Notes under the pieces: model-generated
The model's database searches: none
Seen by the model: the letters and a program-made list of their open reading frames with translations, nothing else
Told to the model about the DNA's origin: nothing
Part shown: positions 10,657 to 21,856 of the stretch, piece by piece
Layout: every line of letters begins with the position of its first letter
How positions within the stretch are numbered: the stretch's first letter is position 1
Program-made: the position numbers and the translations under genes
Source of the DNA: Agarophyton chilense
Lineage: Eukaryota > Rhodophyta > Florideophyceae > Gracilariales > Gracilariaceae
Assembly: GCA_030374765.1 (NCBI GenBank)
Contig: JARGXX010000118.1
Coordinates: 1 to 64,000 of the forward strand
DNA length: 64,000 nt
Reading direction: 5' to 3'

Positions 10657-13584
10657 TCAGTAAATATACATTTTGGAGGAATTATTACGTCTCCACCAGT
10701 TGCGCCTCCACCACCTACGCCTCTGCCACCACTTTGGTCTCCAGCGCTTTGGTGTCGGAGCGTGAGAAGTTGACGGGCTTGGAGATGGAGAGCTTGAGGC
10801 ATGGGCCACAAGCGGCAACATCGAGGAAGACAGAGGTGGAGATGCACTTTGAGAAGCCGGGGGCTGCGGGCTCGGCGAAGCAGACAAAGACGGCGTTGTT
10901 GATACGGAAATGCTGGGTGAGGCACTGTATGACGGAGATGGTTCTGGGGATGAACTGGGAGAGGAAAGCGGGCTTTTTGCAGCCGCGTCACCCTGTACAA
11001 CTGCGTGTGTTTCGGAATCAATGCTGTAAAGGAACTCTTCATCGTCGTAGATCACTGTCACTGAAGTTCCGTTTGGGTCCTGATCCATCGAGAATCGTTC
11101 CGGCTCTCCGATATGTGGGTGGAACGCGATCCAGAAGAGCTCCTCTTGCCCGTTGTCGCTTCGGATGATAAGCCTTTCATGCCGCTTGTCGCTCGTGAAC
11201 TCTTCCGTGCGGTATGATATTGAGTGTCCTGTCGATATCACGTGAATGTCGACCTGGGCAATTCCTTCATCGCTCAGAACAATGCGGCACGTGTTACCCT
11301 CGCAGCTCGATGAATCCGCGTCTACTTGCACCAGATCACCCAACATCAGATACGATTCAAACTTGTGATTCGAAGCGCCCCCGGACACCCGGGTGGAGTC
11401 AACAACCATGAAGAATCCAGGTCCTGCAACTCCTCGGTTCAACACCACGGAGCGCACCATCCAGTCCAAGGAAACTTCGCGATAGTTGCTCTTCCAGACC
11501 CACATGCCTCTGAATCCAACATCGGGGTCCCCGTGCATGTTGAATTGATCTCGAGTGAATCCCAGATCTGCTCCGTCGTCGTCGGCGGGCCATCCAAAAT
11601 CGTGTGGGTGTCCATACTCCGCCATATCGAAGCGCTTTCCGACTAGCCTCGATGAGCCGTCCTCTTGCGTGACGGTTACAGCCGTCATTGGGGCTTTGTC
11701 AAACGGCCAGTTTCTTGCCCACTGCACGTTGTATGCGTAAGTCAAGTTGGCCGTCGCAACGACCTCTCGCCCATTGTCTTCGACTGCAACCATGGCTACG
11801 GAGGGCGCCTTCGCATCTTGAGCGAGCCCGTCGATGTGCATGAGCGAGTGCTTTCTGGAATCGATGTTCTTGTTCCACACGTGATCGTCAATCCATGCCG
11901 TTTTGAAAGCGGTAAGCGTGAATATACCTCGGTCCGCGTTGTCGTGCCCTGGGAATATCGCATCGGGACGCGCATCAAAGTGCACGTATATGGCGTTCTC
12001 GGCTTCACTGCCTCTGGCGATCAGCAGTCCCCGACGGGGGCTGAAGTATGAGAGCGGGAAGTGTTGCAAAAACTCCTTCTCCAATCCTTGTGGGGACTCA
12101 GCGTACGTCGATGTTCCGTGCTCCAAGCCAAGAACAGTGACGTGTAAGAGAACCTGCCCCCATTGAATGCGACAAGGGCTGTTGTTTTTGAAGTGCTTCC
12201 CCATCCTTTGCTTCCACACCATTTGCGGGAGTGCGCCGTCAGGATACGCGTACTTGAACAGGGCGGCCCATGCGGGATACGATATGCCGCCGCCCGACGA
12301 GTGACCAACAATGCGGGCGCACTGCCACGGCTCCATCATTTGGGCCACGTTGTGGATGAGGCCGCGAAAGCGATCGGTGTCCATGACGCGAAGCCCTCGG
12401 CGTTCAGCGGCCACGAGCGCCAGCGATCCTTCGCGAAGCGCGATGAAGTACGTGTAGGCGTCCTCGAACGTCGCCCCATCGGGATACACAGCGTGGGTCA
12501 TGTATGCTTCGATGAGGGCGGTAAAGCGGTGGTTGAGTCCGCTGTTGAAGCCTGTGTCGCCACTCGACGACATCACGGAGCTCGCATATGCGTCGAAGTT
12601 GGTCTCGCCCTCAAGGACCAGGTTTGTAATGTAGAGGTGGCCATGATACAAGGCCCAGTTGCTGAAGATGCGGTGAGGGTGCTGGGCGGCGTTGGGAGAT
12701 TTTCGGGAGCTTTGGAGAGCAGTTCCCCACGACGTCTGTTTGTACATGAGCAGCGCTAGGGCGCTGAGCACAATTCGTTGTTCGTCGCTGGAGAACCGAT
12801 CGTACAAAACATCGAGGGTGAGTGCCAATGAGGACCCGGCGGAAAACCAGTCATTGGACACTTCGAACCACCGATCTTCGTCCCACAGAAAAGCTCGTTG
12901 GGCTCCGTCTCCATTTGGGCACTTCCCGGCGCAGTTGACAGCGCGATGGGCGAGGAGCACTTTTGCCCATGCAACAGACGCCTTCACGCAGTCGTCAACT
13001 GTGGTGGTCATGAATGACTCTCTTTCACCCCGTTCCTGAACAACGTTCTCGTTCACGCTGGCCCACACCGCGCAAATGAAGAAGCTCTGATGATAACCCT
13101 CGGACATGTTCATGATATGGTTTGCAAGCGGGTGCAATGCATCGAGCTCTTGCTGCGAAGAAGAGGAAAGATCCTCATCTCCTGTGTAGAGTGTAGTTTC
13201 GCCGTTGCGTTCCATGTGAGCCAGTGTGTTTATAACGGGATTCGAGTCGGCGAGGTGGCGAGATGCTCGACGGTTGAAAAACGACCAGGAAGTGGGCAGG
13301 TCGAATGTACCGGCGTTGGAATAACGCTCCAAAAGCTGGAGCCATCCGTGGTCGTCAAAAAGAATGCGAGGGTGAATACCCGGTTTGAAAGCAGCTGCCG
13401 GTGCAGGAGTGACAGCAGCTTTACCAAACAAAGAAGCATGAGGCGCAGACTTCATGAAGGTGGCGACCCTATTCGGATTTTGTATAAAAGTGTCTGATTC
13501 TTCCAGAGATACATGAGCGGAAAGAACGATAACGAGAAGAGCGGAAAGAGAGGCAGTGACAGTGAATAAGCGGAGGGGAGACAT
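10657..13584 (-). CDS. Heparinase II/III-like secreted protein, copy L3
   Basis: This is an uninterrupted 975-codon frame ending in TGA, identical at the protein level to L1 and L2. I noticed no base differences from L1 in this gene or its spacer. It is the most typical member of the left array and a good reference for the unit. Confidence 0.85.
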   Translation of the reverse strand: MSPLRLFTVTASLSALLVIVLSAHVSLEESDTFIQNPNRVATFMKSAPHASLFGKAAVTPAPAAAFKPGIHPRILFDDHGWLQLLERYSNAGTFDLPTSWSFFNRRASRHLADSNPVINTLAHMERNGETTLYTGDEDLSSSSQQELDALHPLANHIMNMSEGYHQSFFICAVWASVNENVVQERGERESFMTTTVDDCVKASVAWAKVLLAHRAVNCAGKCPNGDGAQRAFLWDEDRWFEVSNDWFSAGSSLALTLDVLYDRFSSDEQRIVLSALALLMYKQTSWGTALQSSRKSPNAAQHPHRIFSNWALYHGHLYITNLVLEGETNFDAYASSVMSSSGDTGFNSGLNHRFTALIEAYMTHAVYPDGATFEDAYTYFIALREGSLALVAAERRGLRVMDTDRFRGLIHNVAQMMEPWQCARIVGHSSGGGISYPAWAALFKYAYPDGALPQMVWKQRMGKHFKNNSPCRIQWGQVLLHVTVLGLEHGTSTYAESPQGLEKEFLQHFPLSYFSPRRGLLIARGSEAENAIYVHFDARPDAIFPGHDNADRGIFTLTAFKTAWIDDHVWNKNIDSRKHSLMHIDGLAQDAKAPSVAMVAVEDNGREVVATANLTYAYNVQWARNWPFDKAPMTAVTVTQEDGSSRLVGKRFDMAEYGHPHDFGWPADDDGADLGFTRDQFNMHGDPDVGFRGMWVWKSNYREVSLDWMVRSVVLNRGVAGPGFFMVVDSTRVSGGASNHKFESYLMLGDLVQVDADSSSCEGNTCRIVLSDEGIAQVDIHVISTGHSISYRTEEFTSDKRHERLIIRSDNGQEELFWIAFHPHIGEPERFSMDQDPNGTSVTVIYDDEEFLYSIDSETHAVVQGDAAAKSPLSSPSSSPEPSPSYSASPSISVSTTPSLSASPSPQPPASQSASPPLSSSMLPLVAHASSSPSPSPSTSHAPTPKRWRPKWWQRRRWWRRNWWRRNNSSKMYIY

Positions 13585-13691
13585 TTGTTAGGGCAAAAGT
13601 TAGTAGAGTAGTAGTGAAAGTAAGTAGCAGTGCTGCGCAGTCAGGTGAGAATATTGTGGAGAGATGGCTGTGATGGAATCGTCTATGTGAG

Positions 13692-13697
13692 TTTATA
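13692..13697 (-). promoter_or_regulatory. TATA box of copy L3
   Basis: TATAAA, 108 bp upstream of the ATG. Confidence 0.6.
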
Positions 13698-15369
13698 TGC
13701 ATCGTCGGGGGCTATGACGTTATCCTCATTCGTCTCTAGCGCCATACACGCCTTCAGAAGCCGGGTTGGGATGCATTCCTTATTTGGAACAGAAGAAGGT
13801 ATTTAGGGTTGACGTTGCTGGCAAACCTCATGTCACTGTGGATTAGTTTGGGTGTGTACCTTCAATCAGAACAGTTGGTTTTGTGGGACGAATGGTTGAA
13901 TAATGGAGAAGCAGGCCCCTTTGGCTTGTGCAAATGAGGACGCAGTTGCGTGCTGTGCAAAGCTATTTGGACTACGCTGGGCTAAAACTGCGATTTCGAA
14001 GTGCGCGGAGCAGTTCCGGTATGCTTTTCGCCATGGTGCGAAACGTCTTGCTACATTAGTTAGTTAGATGCTCTCCATGAGCTAGATTGTCTCGTTGGTT
14101 CTTTTGTAACCCTCCCTTTCTTGTAAACATTACCTGGAGGGATGCTGGCGTTTAGGCTGTATGTACTATTCCTCACAAGTGACTCCCGAAAAAGCTGCAA
14201 TCACTTTTGTAGTTCTGTATTTCTGTAGCAAGAAAAATGATTGTTGTGGTTATCAAGAAATGTTCTCCTGACTGTAGGCTGTGAGAATGGATGTCCCACC
14301 CTGAGCGTACATCTTACAGCAACACGTTTCTGTTTCTGGCAATGAGTTGACGGCAGCTTGTAGACAAGCGTGTGTTGGGGACAGCTATTGTTCTAGGTGT
14401 TTCAAACGAAAAAAAGTTGGATACAGGATCTGATATGGTATGAGTCAGATAAGTTATCCTCCTCACACACACAGAAGATTTAATGTAATAGAGTACAGGC
14501 CGTGTAAGAAGGAAGGAAGGACGTGGTGCAAATGCGGCCAACTGCGCGGGTTGTTCAGGGAAGGTGATTTTAGAGTTTGGGAATCTTCTGGGTCGTCGCT
14601 TGCCGTCCGAGATGGAGGCCAAGGCGAGTCAGGATTTTTATTAGTACTCTAGCTTCTAGCCTAACTCGGTAGTCGTTCGGGCCAGTTGCAAAGCTGTCAG
14701 CTAGCCCACTATTCGTAAACCGTCGTCAAGAGCCTAACGAATACTAGACAGGGCTGTTTCAGGCGTCTTCGAACGTTCAAGGCACTCTTCGCAATGCTGT
14801 ACATTTGTCGAGCCCGCACAAGGGCAAAGGCATTTGCGTGTTGCAACACACGCCATTTTGCATTGCAACAGGAGAGACTTGTTTCAATCTTCTTCAACGA
14901 ACGCTTTTTAAGCGCGAGTCATACAGCTCGTTCTCAACGTGCGAGAACGGACGGACCTGGACAATATTTGAGTGGCCCTATTTCGGTGTTTTCCTGAGCT
15001 GGATTGAAAAGTGCATGTGCAAGTATTGCCATTTGTGTATTGCTGTATATGGCGCTTGAAGTTACTACTAAAATTACAGCGATCGGAATGCTCCACGCAG
15101 TGAATAAAGCAAGCCGGCATTTACTTTTGACTCTCTTCTGCATGTTCTTCTTACTTTTAGGCACTTTCAAGACATGACCGACACTGGGAACAAACAGAGG
15201 GCGCTTAATGCTTCGGTTTAGGTAGCTGTGGTATTCATACAATATGGTTTGTCACCACATGTGCAGTCACCAACACGTCATGCCTTCCTTGAAGTTTTTC
15301 CAATCACTATTTTGAGGTATCTATATGCGATTGCTATGCGGCGTGCAGCTAGTTGTTATGTGGGTGGAC

Positions 15370-15375
15370 TTTATT
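15370..15375 (-). terminator. Polyadenylation signal of copy L4
   Basis: AATAAA, 61 bases past the stop codon. Confidence 0.6.
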
Positions 15376-15435
15376 TACAGAGTTAGGTGGGAGTTAGTTT
15401 GATTCCACATCATCCACCAAAGCTAGCTATACAAA

Positions 15436-18363
15436 TCAGTAAATATACATTTTGGAGGAATTATTACGTCTCCACCAGTTGCGCCTCCACCACCTACGCC
15501 TCTGCCACCACTTTGGTCTCCAGCGCTTTGGTGTCGGAGCGTGAGAAGTTGACGGGCTTGGAGATGGAGAGCTTGAGGCATGGGCCACAAGCGGCAACAT
15601 CGAGGAAGACAGAGGTGGAGATGCACTTTGAGAAGCCGGGGGCTGCGGGCTCGGCGAAGCAGACAAAGACGGCGTTGTTGATACGGAAATGCTGGGTGAG
15701 GCACTGTATGACGGAGATGGTTCTGGGGATGAACTGGGAGAGGAAAGCGGGCTTTTTGCAGCCGCGTCACCCTGTACAACTGCGTGTGTTTCGGAATCAA
15801 TGCTGTAAAGGAACTCTTCATCGTCGTAGATCACTGTCACTGAAGTTCCGTTTGGGTCCTGATCCATCGAGAATCGTTCCGGCTCTCCGATATGTGGGTG
15901 GAACGCGATCCAGAAGAGCTCCTCTTGCCCGTTGTCGCTTCGGATGATAAGCCTTTCATGCCGCTTGTCGCTCGTGAACTCTTCCGTGCGGTATGATATT
16001 GAGTGTCCTGTCGATATCACGTGAATGTCGACCTGGGCAATTCCTTCATCGCTCAGAACAATGCGGCACGTGTTACCCTCGCAGCTCGATGAATCCGCGT
16101 CTACTTGCACCAGATCACCCAACATCAGATACGATTCAAACTTGTGATTCGAAGCGCCCCCGGACACCCGGGTGGAGTCAACAACCATGAAGAATCCAGG
16201 TCCTGCAACTCCTCGGTTCAACACCACGGAGCGCACCATCCAGTCCAAGGAAACTTCGCGATAGTTGCTCTTCCAGACCCACATGCCTCTGAATCCAACA
16301 TCGGGGTCCCCGTGCATGTTGAATTGATCTCGAGTGAATCCCAGATCTGCTCCGTCGTCGTCGGCGGGCCATCCAAAATCGTGTGGGTGTCCATACTCCG
16401 CCATATCGAAGCGCTTTCCGACTAGCCTCGATGAGCCGTCCTCTTGCGTGACGGTTACAGCCGTCATTGGGGCTTTGTCAAACGGCCAGTTTCTTGCCCA
16501 CTGCACGTTGTATGCGTAAGTCAAGTTGGCCGTCGCAACGACCTCTCGCCCATTGTCTTCGACTGCAACCATGGCTACGGAGGGCGCCTTCGCATCTTGA
16601 GCGAGCCCGTCGATGTGCATGAGCGAGTGCTTTCTGGAATCGATGTTCTTGTTCCACACGTGATCGTCAATCCATGCCGTTTTGAAAGCGGTAAGCGTGA
16701 ATATACCTCGGTCCGCGTTGTCGTGCCCTGGGAATATCGCATCGGGACGCGCATCAAAGTGCACGTATATGGCGTTCTCGGCTTCACTGCCTCTGGCGAT
16801 CAGCAGTCCCCGACGGGGGCTGAAGTATGAGAGCGGGAAGTGTTGCAAAAACTCCTTCTCCAATCCTTGTGGGGACTCAGCGTACGTCGATGTTCCGTGC
16901 TCCAAGCCAAGAACAGTGACGTGTAAGAGAACCTGCCCCCATTGAATGCGACAAGGGCTGTTGTTTTTGAAGTGCTTCCCCATCCTTTGCTTCCACACCA
17001 TTTGCGGGAGTGCGCCGTCAGGATACGCGTACTTGAACAGGGCGGCCCATGCGGGATACGATATGCCGCCGCCCGACGAGTGACCAACAATGCGGGCGCA
17101 CTGCCACGGCTCCATCATTTGGGCCACGTTGTGGATGAGGCCGCGAAAGCGATCGGTGTCCATGACGCGAAGCCCTCGGCGTTCAGCGGCCACGAGCGCC
17201 AGCGATCCTTCGCGAAGCGCGATGAAGTACGTGTAGGCGTCCTCGAACGTCGCCCCATCGGGATACACAGCGTGGGTCATGTATGCTTCGATGAGGGCGG
17301 TAAAGCGGTGGTTGAGTCCGCTGTTGAAGCCTGTGTCGCCACTCGACGACATCACGGAGCTCGCATATGCGTCGAAGTTGGTCTCGCCCTCAAGGACCAG
17401 GTTTGTAATGTAGAGGTGGCCATGATACAAGGCCCAGTTGCTGAAGATGCGGTGAGGGTGCTGGGCGGCGTTGGGAGATTTTCGGGAGCTTTGGAGAGCA
17501 GTTCCCCACGACGTCTGTTTGTACATGAGCAGCGCTAGGGCGCTGAGCACAATTCGTTGTTCGTCGCTGGAGAACCGATCGTACAAAACATCGAGGGTGA
17601 GTGCCAATGAGGACCCGGCGGAAAACCAGTCATTGGACACTTCGAACCACCGATCTTCGTCCCACAGAAAAGCTCGTTGGGCTCCGTCTCCATTTGGGCA
17701 CTTCCCGGCGCAGTTGACAGCGCGATGGGCGAGGAGCACTTTTGCCCATGCAACAGACGCCTTCACGCAGTCGTCAACTGTGGTGGTCATGAATGACTCT
17801 CTTTCACCCCGTTCCTGAACAACGTTCTCGTTCACGCTGGCCCACACCGCGCAAATGAAGAAGCTCTGATGATAACCCTCGGACATGTTCATGATATGGT
17901 TTGCAAGCGGGTGCAATGCATCGAGCTCTTGCTGCGAAGAAGAGGAAAGATCCTCATCTCCTGTGTAGAGTGTAGTTTCGCCGTTGCGTTCCATGTGAGC
18001 CAGTGTGTTTATAACGGGATTCGAGTCGGCGAGGTGGCGAGATGCTCGACGGTTGAAAAACGACCAGGAAGTGGGCAGGTCGAATGTACCGGCGTTGGAA
18101 TAACGCTCCAAAAGCTGGAGCCATCCGTGGTCGTCAAAAAGAATGCGAGGGTGAATACCCGGTTTGAAAGCAGCTGCCGGTGCAGGAGTGACAGCAGCTT
18201 TACCAAACAAAGAAGCATGAGGCGCAGACTTCATGAAGGTGGCGACCCTATTCGGATTTTGTATAAAAGTGTCTGATTCTTCCAGAGATACATGAGCGGA
18301 AAGAACGATAACGAGAAGAGCGGAAAGAGAGGCAGTGACAGTGAATAAGCGGAGGGGAGACAT
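15436..18363 (-). CDS. Heparinase II/III-like secreted protein, copy L4 (innermost left copy)
   Basis: The protein is the same as in the other left copies. Its upstream region is complete for 633 bp and then stops at the array edge. The TATA box at 18,471-18,476 and the leader are therefore intact, but about 1.2 kb of more distal upstream sequence present in other units is replaced by unique spacer DNA. Two base changes at 18,827 and 18,990 lie in this shortened upstream region, as expected if the edge copy escapes homogenisation. If distal elements matter, this copy may be regulated differently. Confidence 0.84.
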   Translation of the reverse strand: MSPLRLFTVTASLSALLVIVLSAHVSLEESDTFIQNPNRVATFMKSAPHASLFGKAAVTPAPAAAFKPGIHPRILFDDHGWLQLLERYSNAGTFDLPTSWSFFNRRASRHLADSNPVINTLAHMERNGETTLYTGDEDLSSSSQQELDALHPLANHIMNMSEGYHQSFFICAVWASVNENVVQERGERESFMTTTVDDCVKASVAWAKVLLAHRAVNCAGKCPNGDGAQRAFLWDEDRWFEVSNDWFSAGSSLALTLDVLYDRFSSDEQRIVLSALALLMYKQTSWGTALQSSRKSPNAAQHPHRIFSNWALYHGHLYITNLVLEGETNFDAYASSVMSSSGDTGFNSGLNHRFTALIEAYMTHAVYPDGATFEDAYTYFIALREGSLALVAAERRGLRVMDTDRFRGLIHNVAQMMEPWQCARIVGHSSGGGISYPAWAALFKYAYPDGALPQMVWKQRMGKHFKNNSPCRIQWGQVLLHVTVLGLEHGTSTYAESPQGLEKEFLQHFPLSYFSPRRGLLIARGSEAENAIYVHFDARPDAIFPGHDNADRGIFTLTAFKTAWIDDHVWNKNIDSRKHSLMHIDGLAQDAKAPSVAMVAVEDNGREVVATANLTYAYNVQWARNWPFDKAPMTAVTVTQEDGSSRLVGKRFDMAEYGHPHDFGWPADDDGADLGFTRDQFNMHGDPDVGFRGMWVWKSNYREVSLDWMVRSVVLNRGVAGPGFFMVVDSTRVSGGASNHKFESYLMLGDLVQVDADSSSCEGNTCRIVLSDEGIAQVDIHVISTGHSISYRTEEFTSDKRHERLIIRSDNGQEELFWIAFHPHIGEPERFSMDQDPNGTSVTVIYDDEEFLYSIDSETHAVVQGDAAAKSPLSSPSSSPEPSPSYSASPSISVSTTPSLSASPSPQPPASQSASPPLSSSMLPLVAHASSSPSPSPSTSHAPTPKRWRPKWWQRRRWWRRNWWRRNNSSKMYIY

Positions 18364-18470
18364 TTGTTAGGGCAAAAGTTAGTAGAGTAGTAGTGAAAGT
18401 AAGTAGCAGTGCTGCGCAGTCAGGTGAGAATATTGTGGAGAGATGGCTGTGATGGAATCGTCTATGTGAG

Positions 18471-18476
18471 TTTATA
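18471..18476 (-). promoter_or_regulatory. TATA box of copy L4
   Basis: TATAAA at the standard distance. Only about 520 bp of unit sequence remains upstream before the array ends. Confidence 0.6.
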
Positions 18477-18996
18477 TGCATCGTCGGGGGCTATGACGTT
18501 ATCCTCATTCGTCTCTAGCGCCATACACGCCTTCAGAAGCCGGGTTGGGATGCATTCCTTATTTGGAACAGAAGAAGGTATTTAGGGTTGACGTTGCTGG
18601 CAAACCTCATGTCACTGTGGATTAGTTTGGGTGTGTACCTTCAATCAGAACAGTTGGTTTTGTGGGACGAATGGTTGAATAATGGAGAAGCAGGCCCCTT
18701 TGGCTTGTGCAAATGAGGACGCAGTTGCGTGCTGTGCAAAGCTATTTGGACTACGCTGGGCTAAAACTGCGATTTCGAAGTGCGCGGAGCAGTTCCGGTA
18801 TGCTTTTCGCCATGGTGCGAAACGTCCTGCTACATTAGTTAGTTAGATGCTCTCCATGAGCTAGATTGTCTCGTTGGTTCTTTTGTAACCCTCCCTTTCT
18901 TGTAAACATTACCTGGAGGGATGCTGGCGTTTAGGCTGTATGTACTATTCCTCACAAGTGACTCCCGAAAAAGCTGCAATCACTTTTGTGGTTCTG

Positions 18997-21856
18997 CCTC
19001 CGGAATCTACCAGAAATACTTCTTGGGATTAAGTAGCAGACAAAAGTCTATGATAGATTCCAGATAGAAGAGTTACCAACTTCAACGTGCAGCCCCAGCG
19101 ACGCCTTGCTCTCCCTTGCGAGGAGGGCATGGCCGTTCATTGGTAAGCACATTGCGAATATAGCTGTTTATAGCTGTTCCCCATGAAAAAAATAATATGG
19201 ATTCCGGATCTGATTTGGCTTACGACGTTCAAGTTTTTCGCCGCCTTCTCGGATGATAGAAAAAAGGAAAAGCTATAATCCACATTAAAGAAAAACGAAC
19301 AATAACAAATGATATAATTGTCCTGCTCTGATACAGCCGCACATCCCACATATTCAGAAATACTCAAACAATTTGAATACCAGCAGAAACCAGAAAAAGC
19401 CTTTTTGTGTCTATGTTTCCCTCCTAAAATATTAGTATACTCCTTAGTCATCCAAAACCACAAACCACATTTAATCAGTACAAAGAAGTTCACATTCTTA
19501 TTGCTGAATGCACGACAAGGTACAAACGGGACGGATGATAATCAATTCCCACTAGGAGAGTTGTATAGGTTAGAAAAGTGCATCTGCTGTAGCATTACCT
19601 CGCCCATGATGCAGGAGAGGACTTCATGGTTCCTATAAGTAGTGCTGCGCCTCTTAGCTCTGTAGATGGGGAACAGCTTAAATGTTTGTGATAACGGGAA
19701 ACCTGTAACGTATCTATGAGAGTTATGTTTCGAACAAACGGTAGCGTAACGTAGTACCAGTTTTTCAAGGATCGATGCTCGTTCTTATGAGTTCAAGCAC
19801 CGTGGATAAGCTCTATATAGTATTTAAGAATATCTTTGTAGCCTACGATCGTTCCGAATGAGGAAACACTTCCAATCAGGTGAGAACCCTTTGCATAGCA
19901 AGATATCCGAAAGGGCCGCCCCCCAAAAGAGATGCATGTGCGTCCAAAACGGCTTCGGTAACCATCCCAAAGAAGTGACAGCAAAATGAACTCTTGATAT
20001 TCACTTTTATTCCTTGTTTGGGTATCTATCCAAGGAAGACGTTGAAACTGCGCGAATGAGCCTCCGAGAAACTCAACAGAAGCTTGCTGCTGAACATCAA
20101 AATCTGTGAGGTCTGGCTTAATGGGCTATCCGTTTTTGTCAATGGATCGGTAAAGTTCCCTTTTTCGGGTATCTTAACCATACTACTTATGTTCCGTGTT
20201 TGAAAGTCATATTTTATCTAAGCAACATCGCCTCAGATACTTTTTCAGTAGCACTGCGACATTTCGACAAAAGGTCATAGAGATTTTTAGGTTCAACGCA
20301 CAGAACAACATCTATTTCAAGGTTGAGTAAACATCTGCAGGCCGTCTTCAACAACTTTTCTTCATCTATGTTGAGTATTTAGGTCAACAGCCCCTCCGAC
20401 CTCCTAAGAAGCTTGGAAATAGTGGAAAACCAAAAGTAGATTTAAGCATGGGCACTTCTGGACACCCTCCGTGGAAAAAAGCATATGCGTCTCATCTCAA
20501 TCTCAACGTGAAACAGCCATCTGATTGGCTACTGCAAATGCCCTCATGCAACGTGGTATGGACAAGTGTTCTGGTTCTAATGGGGCGTGTTGGGGCTTCG
20601 TCTCAAGTGGAGCTATCTGATTGGACGAGAGCGCTTAATGCGCACGGGCTATGCAGTTGAAGAGAATTTGCGAATGGGGGCTGGATATGTTTGGCCGTAA
20701 CAGCCGAATCTGGGCTGGGCGGGGCGGTTGGCATTGGGGCACCACTTTGGATGATTTTTTGAGGTTTTATTAGTTATGATTTATGTTTGAAATTGTTTTG
20801 GCGCGCAACTCCTCGTCGCACGGTGGCTGTGAGACGTGGGTGACCCGCAGACGGTCAGCGCCGGCGGTGGAAGTGCGTGCAAGGTAGTTATAGTTGTCAA
20901 TGACGGTCGCCGACGACCATGGTAAATTGTCAAGGCTGACTACCTTCATTTGTTTTTCTTCTTTTACTTTCCTTTCCTTCTCGTCTTTTTCTTTCTTTTC
21001 CTTTTCCTTTTCATAACCAGCGCTCACTTTGTGAATCTATACCCATATTCGCTGCCAATGTCTCAGCTGATTCAACAGAGTTAACTGGTCTTTTCGATTT
21101 CGTAGAAGACCAGTTGAGGGTAAGGAAGAAAGAACCAAATCGGAGCTCCCCAATCATCATTCCAGCAATGAAACCCAACTACCCAGACTCTGACGTTCGA
21201 CTAGCATAAGCGAACACTAGCAAAGATAGGTGGTAGCGTGTTGTGTCGGCCGCACCGTCTTCGCGCATCTGCGCAACAAATGATGCACTGTCGCGACTAC
21301 AGTACAGTAGTGCTGTTACGCATTGCAGGCACTGTGGGCGCATTTGCGATGGCTCACGAGCGGTGTGATGTCCTTACGATTTGTGTTGAACAAACCTGAA
21401 TTGTTCCGCAACGTATAGCCCACTGCAGCGTCCTAGATTACAGAGAATAAGATTTAGGGATACTGATATTTTATTCGCGCATATAGTCTTTGTATGGACA
21501 ATTCAGCAGACAACTGAATTGGTCGTGGGCAGCCATAAAAGCCCCCCTGGAGCTCCCGGGTGGCAACTCACTGGACGAACATCACAACAGTGAATGTACC
21601 CGATCAGTTTTCTACTGTGCTACTTGTCTCAACTGCAAGTGTCGCACCTTTTTCCCTTCTTCAAAATCCTATTGTATCACGTAGACAACGTACAGCACCC
21701 AACATAACATCCATCAACATAGCGCTTTGAATCATTTCGTCTCTTGAACTGGATCGTTCTTCCTAGATTATTCAGTGAACGAAGCAGGTTCGTTTGGATG
21801 AGCAGATCATGTACAGTGAAGCTAGGGATTCTCTGCTGAAGAACACTTGATGCCAA
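18997..21856. other. Left part of the central spacer, no recognisable gene
   Basis: About 2.9 kb of unique sequence follows the array edge. An 8-bp inverted pair GGAATCTA/TAGATTCC sits at 19,002-19,009 and 19,054-19,061. A short coding-like run on the plus strand near 19,995-20,107 reads as a charged, Gln-rich helical peptide and is not assignable. Frames of 60-118 codons elsewhere show no known domain. No tRNA or rRNA was recognised. Confidence 0.5.
20949..21012. repeat. Polypyrimidine (T/C) tract
   Basis: This is a run of about 64 bases almost entirely T and C on the plus strand, made of irregular CTTTTC-type units. Read on the minus strand it gives a Lys/Glu-rich stretch within a frame of 85 codons, which I take as low complexity, not a gene. 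Confidence 0.7.

Larger units (their letters stand above)
1..18996 (-). repeat. Left tandem array, 4,779-bp unit, four complete gene copies
   Basis: The first bases recur exactly at 4780, and the four genes are spaced by exactly 4,779 bp (minus-strand starts at 4026, 8805, 13584, 18363). The array continues past the left window edge. On the centre side the match to the unit ends at 18,989-18,996, 633 bp upstream of the last gene's ATG; the final six matching bases follow a mismatch at 18,990. Copies are almost identical. Differences I found are a base change at 8925 just upstream of the TATA box of copy 2, and changes at 18,827 and 18,990 at the inner edge of copy 4. Confidence 0.97.

Noticed and set aside
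20515-20625. Two inverted CCAAT-like ATCTGATTGG motifs about 100 bp apart
   Set aside because: No gene start was found near them, and ten-base matches are weak evidence for a promoter.
20770-21027. Lys/Glu-rich 85-codon minus-strand frame
   Set aside because: The charged stretch is simply the translation of a polypyrimidine tract.
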